A stretch of DNA of 64,000 nt from Populus alba (lineage: Eukaryota > Streptophyta > Magnoliopsida > Malpighiales > Salicaceae). This document shows, one piece after another, positions 10,796-22,518 of the stretch. The position numbers and the translations under genes are program-made. The stretch is taken from contig NC_133293.1 in assembly GCF_005239225.2 (NCBI RefSeq), positions 248,001 to 312,000 on the forward strand, written 5' to 3'. How positions within the stretch are numbered: position 1 is the stretch's first letter; each line of letters starts with the position of its first letter. The notes under the pieces are model-generated. The model was not told the origin of the DNA. It was given only the letters and a program-made list of their open reading frames with translations, and did not search any database.

Positions 10796-11512
10796 TCATT
10801 TCAGAGTCCCTTGTTGTTGTTGCTGCTGCCCTGTTATCTGAGAAGGAGGATAACCCAGATAAACCCCATTACTATTTCCTCCCTTATTAGCAGCATCATC
10901 AACTCCTCCTCCTCCCTTAATATCCTCCATCATCTCATTCTCTTTAGCAGCCAAATAAGCAAGCCTTTCAAGTGCTTCTCTAGCTCTCTTCTTAGCAAAA
11001 GTAGCTTCCCTAACCCTTTTCTCAGCTTCAACCCTGGCCAGCGCGGCCGCTTTCGTCATGGAAATGGCAGCAATCTTGGCGGCAGCAACAAGCGCTCTGG
11101 CGGAGTCCTTATCGATGAACCTCCCGGAGGAAGAATCTCCGTTTCTGGTAGGGTTAAAGAAGGAGAAACTGGGGGAGGAGCAAGAAGGGCAGATGAAGGG
11201 AGTGTGGTGAGGGTGATTGGAAGGGATGCAAGGTTTGTGAGCGATAGAAGGGCATTTGTTGCACATGGATCGATCATTTTGGAGTGGTTCTTCATAGACA
11301 ATAAAGCAGAAAGGGCAAAAGAGACCGCGGTGGTCTTTTAAGAGACAGTTAGTGCAGAGGCGGCGGTAGGACGGGGTACGGTGGCGGACGTTGTGGAGAA
11401 GATAGCGGTCTTCAGCCCCGCATATGCCGCACTCGACCTGGTGGTCTCGTTCTTGCTTCATTGGAGATGATGTTGCATCGATGGATGGATTGGGCTGGAA
11501 ATGATATCTCAA
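10796..11512 (-). CDS. Cys-rich zinc-finger protein (RING/FYVE/PHD-like), unknown role
   Basis: A single exon encodes 238 residues. The N-terminal half is a cysteine-rich zinc-binding region with CxxC pairs at about 28/31, 53/56, 66/69, 84/87 and 108/111, plus Cys95 and histidines near 92. That spacing recalls the degenerate RING/FYVE/PHD proteins of plants, although the exact ligand order is not a canonical RING. Residues about 135-190 form an Ala/Arg/Glu-rich helix (for example ARVEAEKRVREA), likely a coiled coil. The C-terminus is Gly- and Asn-rich and ends in a Gln run. No signal peptide or membrane segment is visible. An E3 ligase or chromatin-reader role is possible but unproven. The start ATG is the first in frame and the stop TGA is at 10798-10796. 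Confidence 0.82.
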   Translation of the reverse strand: MRYHFQPNPSIDATSSPMKQERDHQVECGICGAEDRYLLHNVRHRTPSYRRLCTNCLLKDHRGLFCPFCFIVYEEPLQNDRSMCNKCPSIAHKPCIPSNHPHHTPFICPSCSSPSFSFFNPTRNGDSSSGRFIDKDSARALVAAAKIAAISMTKAAALARVEAEKRVREATFAKKRAREALERLAYLAAKENEMMEDIKGGGGVDDAANKGGNSNGVYLGYPPSQITGQQQQQQGTLK

Positions 11513-12687
11513 CGGTAACCCTAGACTTATTTATTGTTACTTATTATTAAGGTTTATGGGTGTAATAAAAAGCATAGAAGTAAAACCTAGTTTTATCCAC
11601 GAATTAGACCAAGATACAAGTCAAGTGTTAATATTCACCATGTCAATTTAAAAAAAAAAATATTATTTTTAAAAAATTTAAATTGAAATAATATTATTTT
11701 TTAAAATAATATTTAAATTTAGTTTTATTTATTGATTGAGTCATATGTTAATCAATTAAATCAACTCAATTTGAATTGGATCAACTTCCATCAAGTTTGG
11801 GTCAAATTTAATAAATTAATAAAAAAGAATTTAGAATATCCTTTTAATTATTATTATTTTTTTTAATTTTGTTGATAATTAAAAATATTATTTTAAAAAA
11901 CTAACCTTACTCGAGAAGATGACTCGGGTTCCGAGATCTAGTTTAGCCTAAGTTTTATAAAATATAAATAGTGGTTTTTTTTTTTTGCTCAAATAATAAA
12001 CTATTAATTTAATTAAATAACCAAATAAAATAAATAAACTTTTTTTTTCATCTCAGGTAAATGAATCTTTTCAATTGAAAGATCTCCTTATATAAAAAAT
12101 ATACTCACTTGACTATGTCTAATTCAATTTCTTTTTTTGAAGGAAATATATTCATTAGATGATTTATCATATTTAGATATTCACTATCAAGAAGTACTTG
12201 ATTCTTTTTCCAACAAGCTATGAGAAGAGAAAGAAAAGGAAGACTAGAATGCCAACAAACATCTATTATTAAATTCACCAAACTTATTAGTACGCATTTT
12301 ATTTTGAAAACATAGCATTCAATAACAAAAAATCACTAAATGGATAAGTCATCAATCCCTAAAACAGATTATGTAGCGTACTTTATTTGTTAGATTACAA
12401 TGGATATTTTCCAGATGTTTCTATTGTATTAATTTACCCTTACGTAATTTCTATTGAATACCTAGGTTTCTATTGTGTCAATCTATCCTTATGCAATTCC
12501 TATTGAAGACATATCCTTATAGGTAGTTCGGACAATTTCAGAGCAGATTCCATATTCATAAAAAAGATCACCAAAATTTAATGATCCAATGAACTTATTC
12601 CAATTCCAAAATCTCAAGTGAAATCAATATCAATTCCATCCAAGATCTCTTAATGAATTAGTCATTCAATAAGCATTCTCAATTTTA
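11513..12687. other. AT-rich spacer, part possibly of plastid origin
   Basis: No gene is seen. The portion from about 12380 to 12687 continues next to a trnL-CAA-like copy and may be the rest of a plastid insertion, but I could not align it. Confidence 0.4.
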
Positions 12688-12768
12688 TGCCTTGATGAGG
12701 ACTCAAACCTCCACGCTTTTTAACATGAGATTTGGAGTCTTAGATGTTAACCATTTCATCACCAAGAC
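12688..12768 (-). pseudogene. trnL-CAA: Decayed plastid-type tRNA-Leu(CAA) copy
   Basis: Read on the minus strand, the sequence follows plastid trnL-CAA almost throughout: CTTGGTGATGAAATGG at the 5' end, a long variable arm with AAAGCGTGGAGG, a T-arm read as GGTTTGAGTCC, and an acceptor ending CAAGGCA. It carries many substitutions, mostly of the C-to-T and G-to-A kind seen in old methylated organelle insertions. The anticodon stem has a mismatch, and the loop CTCCAAA would read CCA rather than CAA. It cannot be a working leucine tRNA. A nuclear copy of plastid DNA (NUPT) is the simplest reading. A mitochondrial intermediate is possible. Confidence 0.75.
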
Positions 12769-13205
12769 ATCTTCAAGGTGAATTTTATTCCATGAATATG
12801 ACAATTATGTGGTGCGATGTATGAAATATATGACAAAGGTGAAGTGTAAGAGTATTGAGAGGTCATATCATAGAGGCCAGAGAAAGATGCCTTGCCGACT
12901 CTGCAACAGTTTTACAATGAATGTTAAACTAACATTTCAGGCATCCGAAAGTTCCTATATTTATTTGAGACAAAATCCCCTTGAAAGGATAAAAAACAAA
13001 GGTGTTAAACCTCTCGATGACAAAATCACAAGCCCTTCACCTCCAGTCCTTCGGCAAAAAAAATAAAAATAAAGAACTGCATTAAGAGCCTCCGTTGATT
13101 GCTCTGAGCATAATAAGCCCATCACGCTTAAACGTGTTCACCAAAAAATGGTGACTGCAAGGCAATTAAACTTGACAAGAGGAAACCTGCTTCTGCTACT
13201 ATCAA
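12769..13205. other. Spacer / 3' region of the L3 gene
   Basis: No independent gene is supported. The part closest to 13205 is probably 3' UTR of the minus-strand ribosomal protein gene. Confidence 0.5.
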
Positions 13206-15859
13206 CTAATCTGCAACCATAAATGGATCTACTTCACCAAGATCGGCAACTAGAGGTTCTGAATTATCATCATCTTCTGTTTCAAAGTAAGTTGGGAATG
13301 GAAGTATCTGAATATCAGGTTTCTTGAAAACAGAATCTTTTATGAACACAAAATTCCCTTCAGCGCCAGGGACCTGAAAATAATTAAAATCTTTGTAAAG
13401 ATTGTTAAAGAAGAGAGACATAACACACCACTTCCAGGTTATTGTAGCGGAAGAACGTTACTAAAGTAAATTTTCAGTGTCTATATTTCATAAATTTTGT
13501 TCCCTTATAGAACATGTGATTAGCATTGCTGAACAAAAGAATAGGAAAGCAATTAACCATGGACCCAATTATCCTAGGCACCCATCTAAACAATGAGAAA
13601 AGTAAATTATGACAGTGGACTCCATCCTTGTTTCTCCAAATATGAAGCTTAGATAGTATTCACCATCACTTCAACAAAACTTCAAATTGGCAACCTTAAA
13701 CACCACACACATGTATGATCCAAAAGATAGCGCACTAAGACCACCAGCAAGTACATTTTCAACAGGCATGGATAGCCTCCTTAACCTTCTATTCAGTTTT
13801 CATTTTGTTTTTAATGGAAAATATAAATTTAGTTAGAGAACATACTTGGCCTTTCACCCACATCAGATTCCTTGCTGGATCTATTTTGTAGACCCAAACA
13901 TTTTTAACCGTTCTCTGCACTCCACCCATGCGCCCAGGCATCTTTTTGCCTTTAAATACCTGTCACGAAGAGAATAGTTTGTCATCCCTACAACCCAAGG
14001 ACCGTAACATAAAGCAAAAATAAGTGGTAACATACTCAAAGAAATCATAATCATGGGACATACTTGAACAGATTCTGAAAATTATATCATCAAATGAAAG
14101 AAGTAAAGTGAGATTGACCAAGCAATTCTCAGAATACGGTTAGGCAGGACAGCATAGAGGAAGAGGTTTCAGTAGCCAACCTAGCTAGTTTATAATTACC
14201 ACTCAGTTGATTTGAGCTGCATCACCAATCTCCATCTCCTTAAGGAAGTTAAGAACAAATGGTGACAAAAATAAATAAATTGTACAGTAATCATGTTAAG
14301 AATGGATGCATTATATTTCACAAGCAGGAATGTTCCAGCCAACACTTGAAGCAAAATGCATGTCACTGTAGTGCCATACTTCAATCAGTCAGCCAGTGAC
14401 GGCCCCTTAGAAAGAACACTTCCAAAGGTCCTAGCAGAGGAGCTTGGCCCATTACCTAGCTTTATGTGTCTAAAATGATGGTAGATCGGACAAATCACCC
14501 ATTAGTTCACTCTAACAAGGAGATACACACCTTCCCGGGAGCATCCCTCTGACCTGTAGAACCAATACTTCGATGTGATAAGGATGCACCATGACTTGCT
14601 GGCCCTCCTTTAAACCCATGCCTTTTCATGCCACCCTGTATAGAAAATACGAAAATAAATATACAGGACAAGTAAATCTTAAACATTTTCTTTCTCACTG
14701 AATTAACAAGAATTTTAACAGGATAGTTCCTGGAACTTATGAAGAGGGATTTTTCTCATAACACTATCTATAATTCATCACAAGTAGGAATAAACAAACA
14801 ACATAAGACAGAACACATCCACAAACATAGTCACAACCATAAGCTTTAGACCTAAGAAACTGATGCCACTGCTCATTCTAATGCTGTTGAACCTTGCAAG
14901 TTGGTTATTATTAAGATAATAGCAATGCGCAAAAAAATAAAAAAAAGGTGAGAAACATTCCTCATTGACCTTGAAAACATTTTGATATAGTTAAATAGTT
15001 AAATCATGTTAATCAAGTGACACCCTACGACAAAGAAAACCGTTAGTTAATTTCTTTCACACTTCCTGAATCTAGCAAACTCATTTTCAAACTTAAACAG
15101 GTTCGACAAGAACCAACTAGGAAGAAAAGGGAAAATGTATAAGCCAAAACCGAAAGCAGAAAGAAGCTGAGAAGAGAAATAGAAATAGACCTGAAAACCT
15201 TTGCCCATAGTGATTCCAGCGACGTCAACAAATTGACCAGGAACAAAATGTCGAACACCAATGCAAGTACCAACAGGAAGAAGAGCATTTTCAGTAACAG
15301 GAAACTCCCTTAATTTCCTCTTCATGGGGACACCTTGAGCTCTAAAATGACCCACTTCCGGCTTCGTCAAATGCTTCTCTTTCTTCTGCCCACAACCAAC
15401 CTAACACACACCATAATCACAATACTTAGCCCATGCCAACTCCGATTAACAACAACAAAAACAAAAAATAAAAACCTAAGTAAATGATGGTACCTGTAAA
15501 GCAAAAAAGCCTTCTTTTTCAACAGTTTTAACTTGAGAGACAATATTATCATCGACCCATAAGACAGTAATGGGAATCCTAGCACCCCATTTATCCCAAA
15601 GAGCAGTCATTCCACATTTGACCGCAATCACTCCGGTTCGCTTTGAATTCGGGGTCATTACACCCGGTTTTGCTTCAATAATCCGGTTTGGTTGTTGGTA
15701 CTGAATCTCAGAACCATCAACCAGAGCATCACTGCTAAATCTTCTCAAGAGGTACAACTGTGTTGTTGCTATTGGAGGTGAAGCTGACGGTGTTGTTCTC
15801 GAATTGAGTGACAGTATCTGATGGAGACGAGAGATGAGGCCTCTCGATAAAGCCGGCAT
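13206..15859 (-). CDS. RPL3: Organellar (mitochondrial-type) ribosomal protein uL3
   Basis: Five exons, 15859-15494, 15400-15191, 14635-14531, 13959-13846 and 13373-13206, join in phase to 320 residues. uL3 is a core protein of the large ribosomal subunit that reaches towards the peptidyl-transferase centre. The L3 signature is clear: [18 protein letters not shown] followed by [23 protein letters not shown], and [10 protein letters not shown]. The first 45 residues ([14 protein letters not shown], rich in Ser and Arg, no acids) form a presequence, pointing to mitochondria; plastids are not excluded. The bacterial-type core, rather than the longer cytosolic L3, supports organelle use. An acidic tail (TEDDDNSEP) ends the protein. 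All introns are GT-AG. It is divergent from CRSH, about 1.2 kb between starts. Confidence 0.92.
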
Positions 15860-17037
15860 GTTTTACTATTTCTAGCTAATATTTACTTTATAAAGAGATC
15901 AAATATTCTTCAGCAGAGAAGAAGAAGACGAGGAGGAAGAAGCAGAAGAAGAAGAGAGAATCGTTTTTCTTGAAGCAGAGTGAAGTGAAAATGGGGATTA
16001 AGGAGCTTGGCGCTGTTGTAGTGTAGGGTTTTGGGATCGGGGAGGAGATAAACAAACGGCACCGTATGGTAAGCAGCCCAAAATTTTTATTCCTATACTA
16101 TAACTTTAGCCCCTCTACATTAAGAAATACGCCACTTCGATCAATGTGATTAAGACTTTTAAATATTGATATTATAGTTTCTTGGGAAATTTAACCATTT
16201 TATTTTAATTTTATGTGTGTTTGGTATTATAATAATTTTTATAATTGTGATTTGAAAATATATGATTAAAAAAATTATAGATTATAGCTTTTTGTAATTA
16301 AATTTTAAATTTTTTATGTGACTCATATAAAATTAATAATTAAAACAAAATATATATCGACCACATCTCATAATATTACCAAACAAATCTTAAAAACCTA
16401 GAGTTCATCTTTTATAATTAGTTTTTTAATATTATCACATTTACCATGTTTAAAACTTTATAATGAAAAGAAAATTATATATATATAAAATATAATTTTA
16501 AAATAGAGCATATTTTGAAATATGTTAATTCAATTTAATATCTTCAAAAAATTAAAATACTTTAAAATGAAAAATAAATTTTAAAAAAGTATAATTTTAA
16601 GATAGAGTATATTCCAAACTTGTTAACTCAATTTAATATCTCTAAAAAAAATTAAAAGCACATTTTCTTTATATTAACACAATACATTCTAAACTATTTT
16701 GTTGATGATTATTTTTTTTTAGTAAAATGAACACCTATTTTTATATTTTTTATTAAAATACTTAATCTTAAATAGAGGGAGTGCAGTTAAAAGAAAGTGT
16801 AAGTAAATATATCATTCAACTCTTTTTTTTTTTTTCTTTATTCGAAGAAAACATTTCATTAACTAATTAACTATAGGGACCGAATTTGAATTGTATTTAA
16901 ATTATGAGACTAACATATACTTTAACCAATTTTAAAACAAGAGCAACCACTGAAACTTTGCCACGTCATCACCGACTTTATCTCCGAAGAAATTGTGGAG
17001 CAGAGAGAGAGAGGGAGTCACTGGCTCTCAGTATCGC
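15860..17037. promoter_or_regulatory. Divergent spacer between L3 and CRSH
   Basis: It must hold the promoters of both divergent genes. The L3 side has a GA-rich leader (about 15918-15960). The middle, 16100-16900, is very AT-rich and repeat-like. The CRSH leader has a short GA run before its ATG. No defined cis element could be fixed by eye. Confidence 0.55.
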
Positions 17038-19380
17038 ATGGAAATGGAGCTCACCTCTCTTCAACTCCTTCCAATCCAGAGAATTCGCAGAGCTCCAACA
17101 CATGAAATTGTAAGCTTATCTAGTCCTCCGAGTTGCAGACGGAGACAGCGGAGATGGAAGATATCACTGAGAGCGACGGCGGAGACTACAGCGTTGGAGC
17201 AGGCGGGAGGGAAGATGGTGGTGGAGCTAGTAGGAGCATTCAATGAGCTAACGGAGAGAATGAATGTGCTTTCAACTAGCTCTTCTAGAATACTCTTCAA
17301 AGCTCTAAAGCTTTCCATTCCTATTTTACAGAACTTACCTCTCTCTCCTGATCACCGCTCTCCTCTCAATAAAGCCTTGTCTCTCGCTCTCCTCCTCGCC
17401 GATCTTCAGGTAAAAAATATTATTAATTACTGAATTAATAAATTAGTTCTTTTATTGTTTGAAATTGATTGATTAATTTAATTTAATGGCTTAGATGGAC
17501 GCGGAAGTAATTTCTGCGGGAATATTGATGCAATTGTTTGAAACTAGTGCGATAACAATTCGTGAAGTGAGGGATAAAATAGGTAGTGGTACGGCACATT
17601 TGTTACACGAAAGCTGGAGAATGAAAAACAGTCCTACAAGAATTGAGGTTTTGGATGATGATAGTGCTTATGCATTGAGAAAGTTTTGTCTTACTTATTA
17701 TGATATTCGTGCTGTAATTTTGGAATTGGGTACTAAGCTTGATATGATGAGACATTTAGATTACTTGCCGAGGTATCAACAGCAAATGCTGTCTCTTCAA
17801 GTTATGAAGATTTATGCTCCGTTAGCTCATGCTGTAGGGACTAATTGGTTGTCATTGGAGTTGGAAGATTTGTCGTTTCGGTATTTGTTTCCTTATTCGT
17901 ATTTATATGTGGATACGTGGTTGCGTAGTCATGTAACGGGTGGGAGGCCGTTGATTGATATGTATGTGGAAGAGTTGAGACAATCTTTGAAGGCTGATCC
18001 TGTTTTGGCTGATATGGTGGAGGATGTTTTGGTTAAGGGACGGTATAAGAGTCGGTATAGTATGATGAAGAAGCTTTTGAAAGATGGTCGGAAGCCTGAA
18101 GAAGTGAATGATGTTCTGGGTTTGCGGGTTGTATTGAAGCCTAAGTCTGGAGAAATAGGTGAGAAAGCATGCTATAGGACGTGTGGGATTGTTCGATCTT
18201 TGTGGAATGAAATCCCTCACAGAACAAAAGATTATATTGCCAGGCCTAAAGCAAATGGGTATAGGAGTTTACACATGGCAGTTGATGTGAGTGATAATGG
18301 CAAGACCAGACCACTAATGGAAATTCAGATAAGGACTGTAGAGATGGATTTGCTGGCAGTTGGTGGGACGGCATCCCATTCATTGTACAAAGGCGGCCTT
18401 GCTGATCCTGATGAGGTTTGTGCTCTGTTTATGCAATCAGGTTCAGTCTGTTTTCAACCAGCCCCCCCCCCCCCCCCCCCAATTAATGATGATTAAAGCC
18501 TGAGCTTCATCCAATTATGCCAATGAGCTTTAAACATACTTGAGACCCAATGTTTTCTATTTCACTTTACTTTCTTTTAGAATCATAAAATAGAACTGCT
18601 CGTTCATCTGCATAGTTTGTGTTGGAATGGATGAGATTTACCTTGATAAAAGCTGATTTAGTTGCTTGTGCTCAGGCAAAGCGGCTCAAGGCCATAATGA
18701 TGGCTGCAGCTGAACTTGCAGCACTGCGTCTTAAAGATCTCCCATCTGCCAAAGGTATTGCGATTGATCAGAGAGATCGAGTCTTTCAGCTTCTCGATAA
18801 AAACGGTGATGGACGGATTAGCATTGAAGAACTTATGGAAGTTATGGAAGAGCTGGGTGCCCCTGGAGAAGATGCACGGGAGATGATGCAGCTCCTTGAT
18901 TCAAATAGTGATGGCTCTCTAAGCCCTGATGAATTCAATACCTTTCAGAAACAGGTAAAGTGATTTTCTTACTTTGGCTTTGATTTGGGACAAATATAGA
19001 AAGTGGCCTGTTAAAGATTATTTACTAAGCATGATGGGTCTACCTTTTATTTGGCTGAATCACTGGGAAATTCAGCTCAGGAGTTTCAAAAGGAATGCTG
19101 CCTTAACACTGAACATTAGGGTGTGCGTGTCTTTGGTTACATGGGAGGCACCTGCTGGCCTGTATCAGAAGCTCGAACACCTCCCTAACTTATTTCTGTA
19201 TTTCCATTTGTCTTTAACCATTGTAATTGTATATTGTTTCTACAGGTTGAATTCATGCATAATTTAGAGGACAAAGATCATCAGTACAGAAGCATTTTGA
19301 ATGAGAAACTTCAAATGGCAGAGGACAGTGGTTTGATTCAGGTATACAGTAAAGAGCTTGGCATCAGGCTTGCAAGTTAA
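17038..19380 (+). CDS. CRSH: Calcium-activated RelA/SpoT homologue, (p)ppGpp synthetase
   Basis: Four exons, 17038-17409, 17495-18415, 18676-18954 and 19246-19380, give 568 residues. CRSH proteins make the alarmone (p)ppGpp in plastids in response to calcium. The order is: a plastid-type transit region rich in Ser/Arg; an HD-like domain, where the usual His-Asp of the hydrolase site reads Met-Gln (GILMQLFET), so hydrolysis should be lost; a synthetase domain with RYKSRYSMMKKL, DVLGLRVV, GYRSLH and MEIQIRT; then two EF-hands. The EF loops DKNGDGRISIEE (472-483) and DSNSDGSLSPDE (506-517) keep all calcium ligands. ATG 17038 is chosen as the first in-frame ATG before the transit sequence. A 19-base C run at 18462-18480 lies in intron 2. 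Confidence 0.95.
18462..18480 (+). repeat. Poly-C tract (19 C) in CRSH intron 2
   Basis: An uninterrupted run of cytosines, about 45 bases after the donor site. Its length is likely variable and prone to sequencing error. Confidence 0.9.
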
Positions 19381-19905
19381 TACTTAACGAGTGAGATGAT
19401 GATTCATGTATAGGTGACCCGATACTATCACTTTGTATATTATTGCTTGTGCCTTGTTGTATGATCATAATTCATAGGCATAGCAGCCATTCTCACTATG
19501 TATCTGTTTTTATATTCTAAACATCAGTAGATAAATAAATGAAAGCACAAAACTGAGATTTATAGCAGCTCTCTCTCTCTGTCTTGTAATATACAGACAC
19601 ACACTCCCAAGTCAAAGGCAGCCAGCTTTTCCATGATCATTTGGTGCATTAAATTATTGCATGAACCTTTGGGTTCGCAAAGCACTTTTCAATCACAATA
19701 TGATTAAACTTTGTGTGTTTGGATGTCATGAGTATTTGTTTTTGTGTTATAACTTGATTTTCAAATTGCTTTTTACCTAAAAAAACATCTAATGAATGCT
19801 AGTTTAGGTATTGTTGAATTGTTTTGATGTAATAATGTCAAAAATATATAAAAAAACATCATTTTAATACATTTTTAATTAAAAGTACTGTGCACCATAT
19901 TATCA

Positions 19906-19957
<52 letters not shown>

Positions 19958-20265
19958 CATTAAAATATTTGGGTTCAAAAACTGATGAAATGAAGTGAAC
20001 TTAATTGGTTGTTTATTTTTTTCATTTGATTTTTTTTGGTCACTTGATTTTTGTTTTTTAATTTTATTTGTTTACATTAGATTAATTTAGGGTTGGGTCA
20101 AATGATTTGTTTGGGCTTTCTATAAGATTTTTATGTTGTTCGGAAACAAATTAAACATTATATGTAGATGCTTAATTTGACAAAATCAAAGTCAATTTTA
20201 TTGGTTTTTTTTTTTTTTAATTGAAGCCTTTTATGTTTTTTTTTTTTTTTTTGCCATTTGAATTG
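19381..20265. other. CRSH 3' region, AT-rich spacer with MITE-like repeat
   Basis: It begins with CRSH 3' UTR. A MITE-like block lies at about 19715-19900, with the recurring GTTTTGATGTAATAATGTC core. It is followed by a CT-then-TA microsatellite at 19905-19951. No gene is seen. Confidence 0.5.
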
Positions 20266-20730
20266 TTTTGGTCATTTGACCTTTTGTTTTCAATTTGATT
20301 TTGGTCTGTTTAGAAGTGTAGTTACGGTTGCTTTCAAAGTGCTTTTTATTCTGAAATGTATCAAAATGATATTTTTTTTATTTTTTAAAAATTATTTTTG
20401 AGATCAACGCAACAAAACAATCTACAACATATAAAAAAAATTAATTTTTAATAAAAAAAAATTAAATTTTTTTTGAAATGCGGGTTGGCCCATGTTTTAA
20501 AAATTAATTTTTTTGGTCATTTGACCTTTTGTTTTCAATTTGATTTTGGTCTGTTTAGGAGTGTAGTTGCGGTTGCTTTTCAAAGTGCTTTTCATTCTGA
20601 AATATATCAAAATGATATTTTTTTTTTATTTTTTAAAAATCATTTTTGAGATCAACGTAACAAAACAATCTACAACATATAAAAAAAATTAAATTTTTTT
20701 GAAATGCGGGATGACCCATGTTTTCAAACG
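20266..20730. repeat. Tandem duplication, about 240 bp unit
   Basis: Unit 1 (about 20266-20511) and unit 2 (about 20512-20730) share GGTCATTTGACCTTTTG, then CAATTTGATTTTGGTCTG, and end at GAAATGCGGG. Each unit contains a MITE-like segment with AACAAAACAATCTACAAC. The units differ by indels in the A/T runs. Confidence 0.85.
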
Positions 20731-20993
20731 CTCCTCGGAGAAAGTTTTTGGTTAGTTATATTTTAACAACCAAATCAAAACAAATGATATTAGTGTTTAT
20801 GATTTATATTCATTCTAGTTTTTTTTTTTTATCAAATTAAGAACCCTTGATAAAAAAAAAATGTTTTTGTTGAAAAATTATATTAATAAAAAAAGAGAAA
20901 TCATACTAGAATTATTTTTTAGTTGAGTGTAAATTATTTTTTTTTATCAAAAACAATTTAATTGTTGTGTAATAAAAAAAAATTGAAGAGCTT

Positions 20994-21471
20994 CTTGTAA
21001 CATGAAATCATATGACTTAATATTTATTTTTATCCTAGCTTTTCTACTCAATTTTTAGTTGGAATCAATAAATTATTTATTGACACATATAATTATTGAT
21101 TTTTTTATTGAATGTATATATTAAAAAAATTTTTAGTTTTAAAATTTTTCTTTATTGTGAAAAAAAAAACATTAACAACCCCACATCTTCTTCTTTATTT
21201 TTTTAATTAAAAAAAATTACTTTATCACGTGGCTTGTAACATGAAATCATATGACTTAATATTTATTTTTATCCTAGCTTTTCTACTCAATTTTTAGTTG
21301 GAATCAATAAATTATTTATTGACACATATAATTATTGATTTTTTTATTGAATGTATATATTAAAAAAATTTTAGTTTTAAAATTTTTCTTTATTGTGAAA
21401 AAAAACATTAACAACCCCACATCTTCTTCTTTTTTTTTAATTAAAAAAAAATTACTTCATCACGTGGCTTG
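20994..21471. repeat. Near-perfect tandem duplication, about 239 bp unit
   Basis: 20994-21232 is repeated as 21233-21471, each starting CTTGTAACATGAAATCATATG and ending at TCACGTGG. Differences are almost only in A/T homopolymer lengths, so the duplication is recent. Confidence 0.92.
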
Positions 21472-21539
21472 GAGAACCATCCAAGTTTTTTTTTTTGTTT
21501 GCATCTCTTTTTATTTTTTGGAATTGGTTTCTTTAAATT

Positions 21540-22518
21540 AAGGGTAATTATTTTTTATTCGGTTTGATTTTTATTAAAATTACTGAAATTTTTTTTTTCA
21601 AAATAAACTGAAACCGGTTCGAACTAACTGGTTTCGGTTCGGTTATGTTTGGTTTTAGGACAAAAACAGGTTTAAACCGGTTTGACTTGAATTTTTTTTC
21701 CGGTTTTTTCGGTAATTTTTTTTTATTTTTTTGATTTAATCGATTTTTCAGTTTTTTTCTCAACCTTACTTCAAATTTTTTTTTACAATCTCAAATATGT
21801 TTGGGATAATTACAAAAAACATCACATGCTTTGATATATTTTTTGTTTTTAATGTAAGATTCAAGAAATTACAGTTTTTCTCCCGAGCTCTATACATGAA
21901 CAGTTAACATTAGGAGTTTGTCATTATATTTAATTTTTTTTGAATAACTGAATAACTCTCAATTAATGAAATTGTCTTTCATAATGTATAATTACAATAA
22001 TATCATCCATGATTTTATAATTCCATGAAAATAAATTCCTTTTAAAGCATCTCATCAAATTGGTTCGTGCACGGCACAAGAGTCGAGGAACTTTCCGATC
22101 AAGTCAACCCTAGACCCGATAACCCATTTCTTTAATTCAATATTAAAGCCGAGGCGAGAAACACCGAGTGGCAGTGGAAAAATAATATGTTTTTTTTTTT
22201 ACAAGAGACAGAAAAATGAAATTAATTATTCACATATGAATAACTACTCTAACTCTGAATCTACAGGCATCCCACCTTCTGTATGTTTCTTGACTCCTCA
22301 CAACAAACAAAGAAGGACGCCGATGCCGGCCGGCCGGCCGGACTCATGCATTGTGCTGAGTCTTGGAGCCATTGACGATGGATGGCCATGGCGAGATAAT
22401 CATACTTCTGTGGTCAACAGTCCTGGACTTGAGGGGACACCTAACTCCTTTGATATCTTTGTACATAACTGCAGGTACAACAACATATGCAAATCGAGTG
22501 TTAGTGGTAATATCATCA
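21540..22518. other. Low-complexity spacer with GGTTCGGTT/CCGGTTT motif, CIPK21 3' side
   Basis: 21540-21780 carries repeated CGGTT/AACCGG words in a T-rich background; the same kind of sequence recurs at 53085-53290. From about 22230 the sequence becomes less AT-rich and is probably 3' UTR of CIPK21. It includes a GCCGGCCGGCCGG stretch near 22326. No separate gene is called. Confidence 0.5.

Noticed and set aside
10811..11341. 176-codon open frame on the plus strand
   Set aside because: It is antisense to the zinc-finger gene. The minus-strand product has ordered Cys pairs and a helix, while this one is low-complexity.
12688..12768. Functional tRNA-Leu gene
   Set aside because: Mismatches in the anticodon stem, a loop that would read CCA, and many transitions against the plastid gene rule out normal function.
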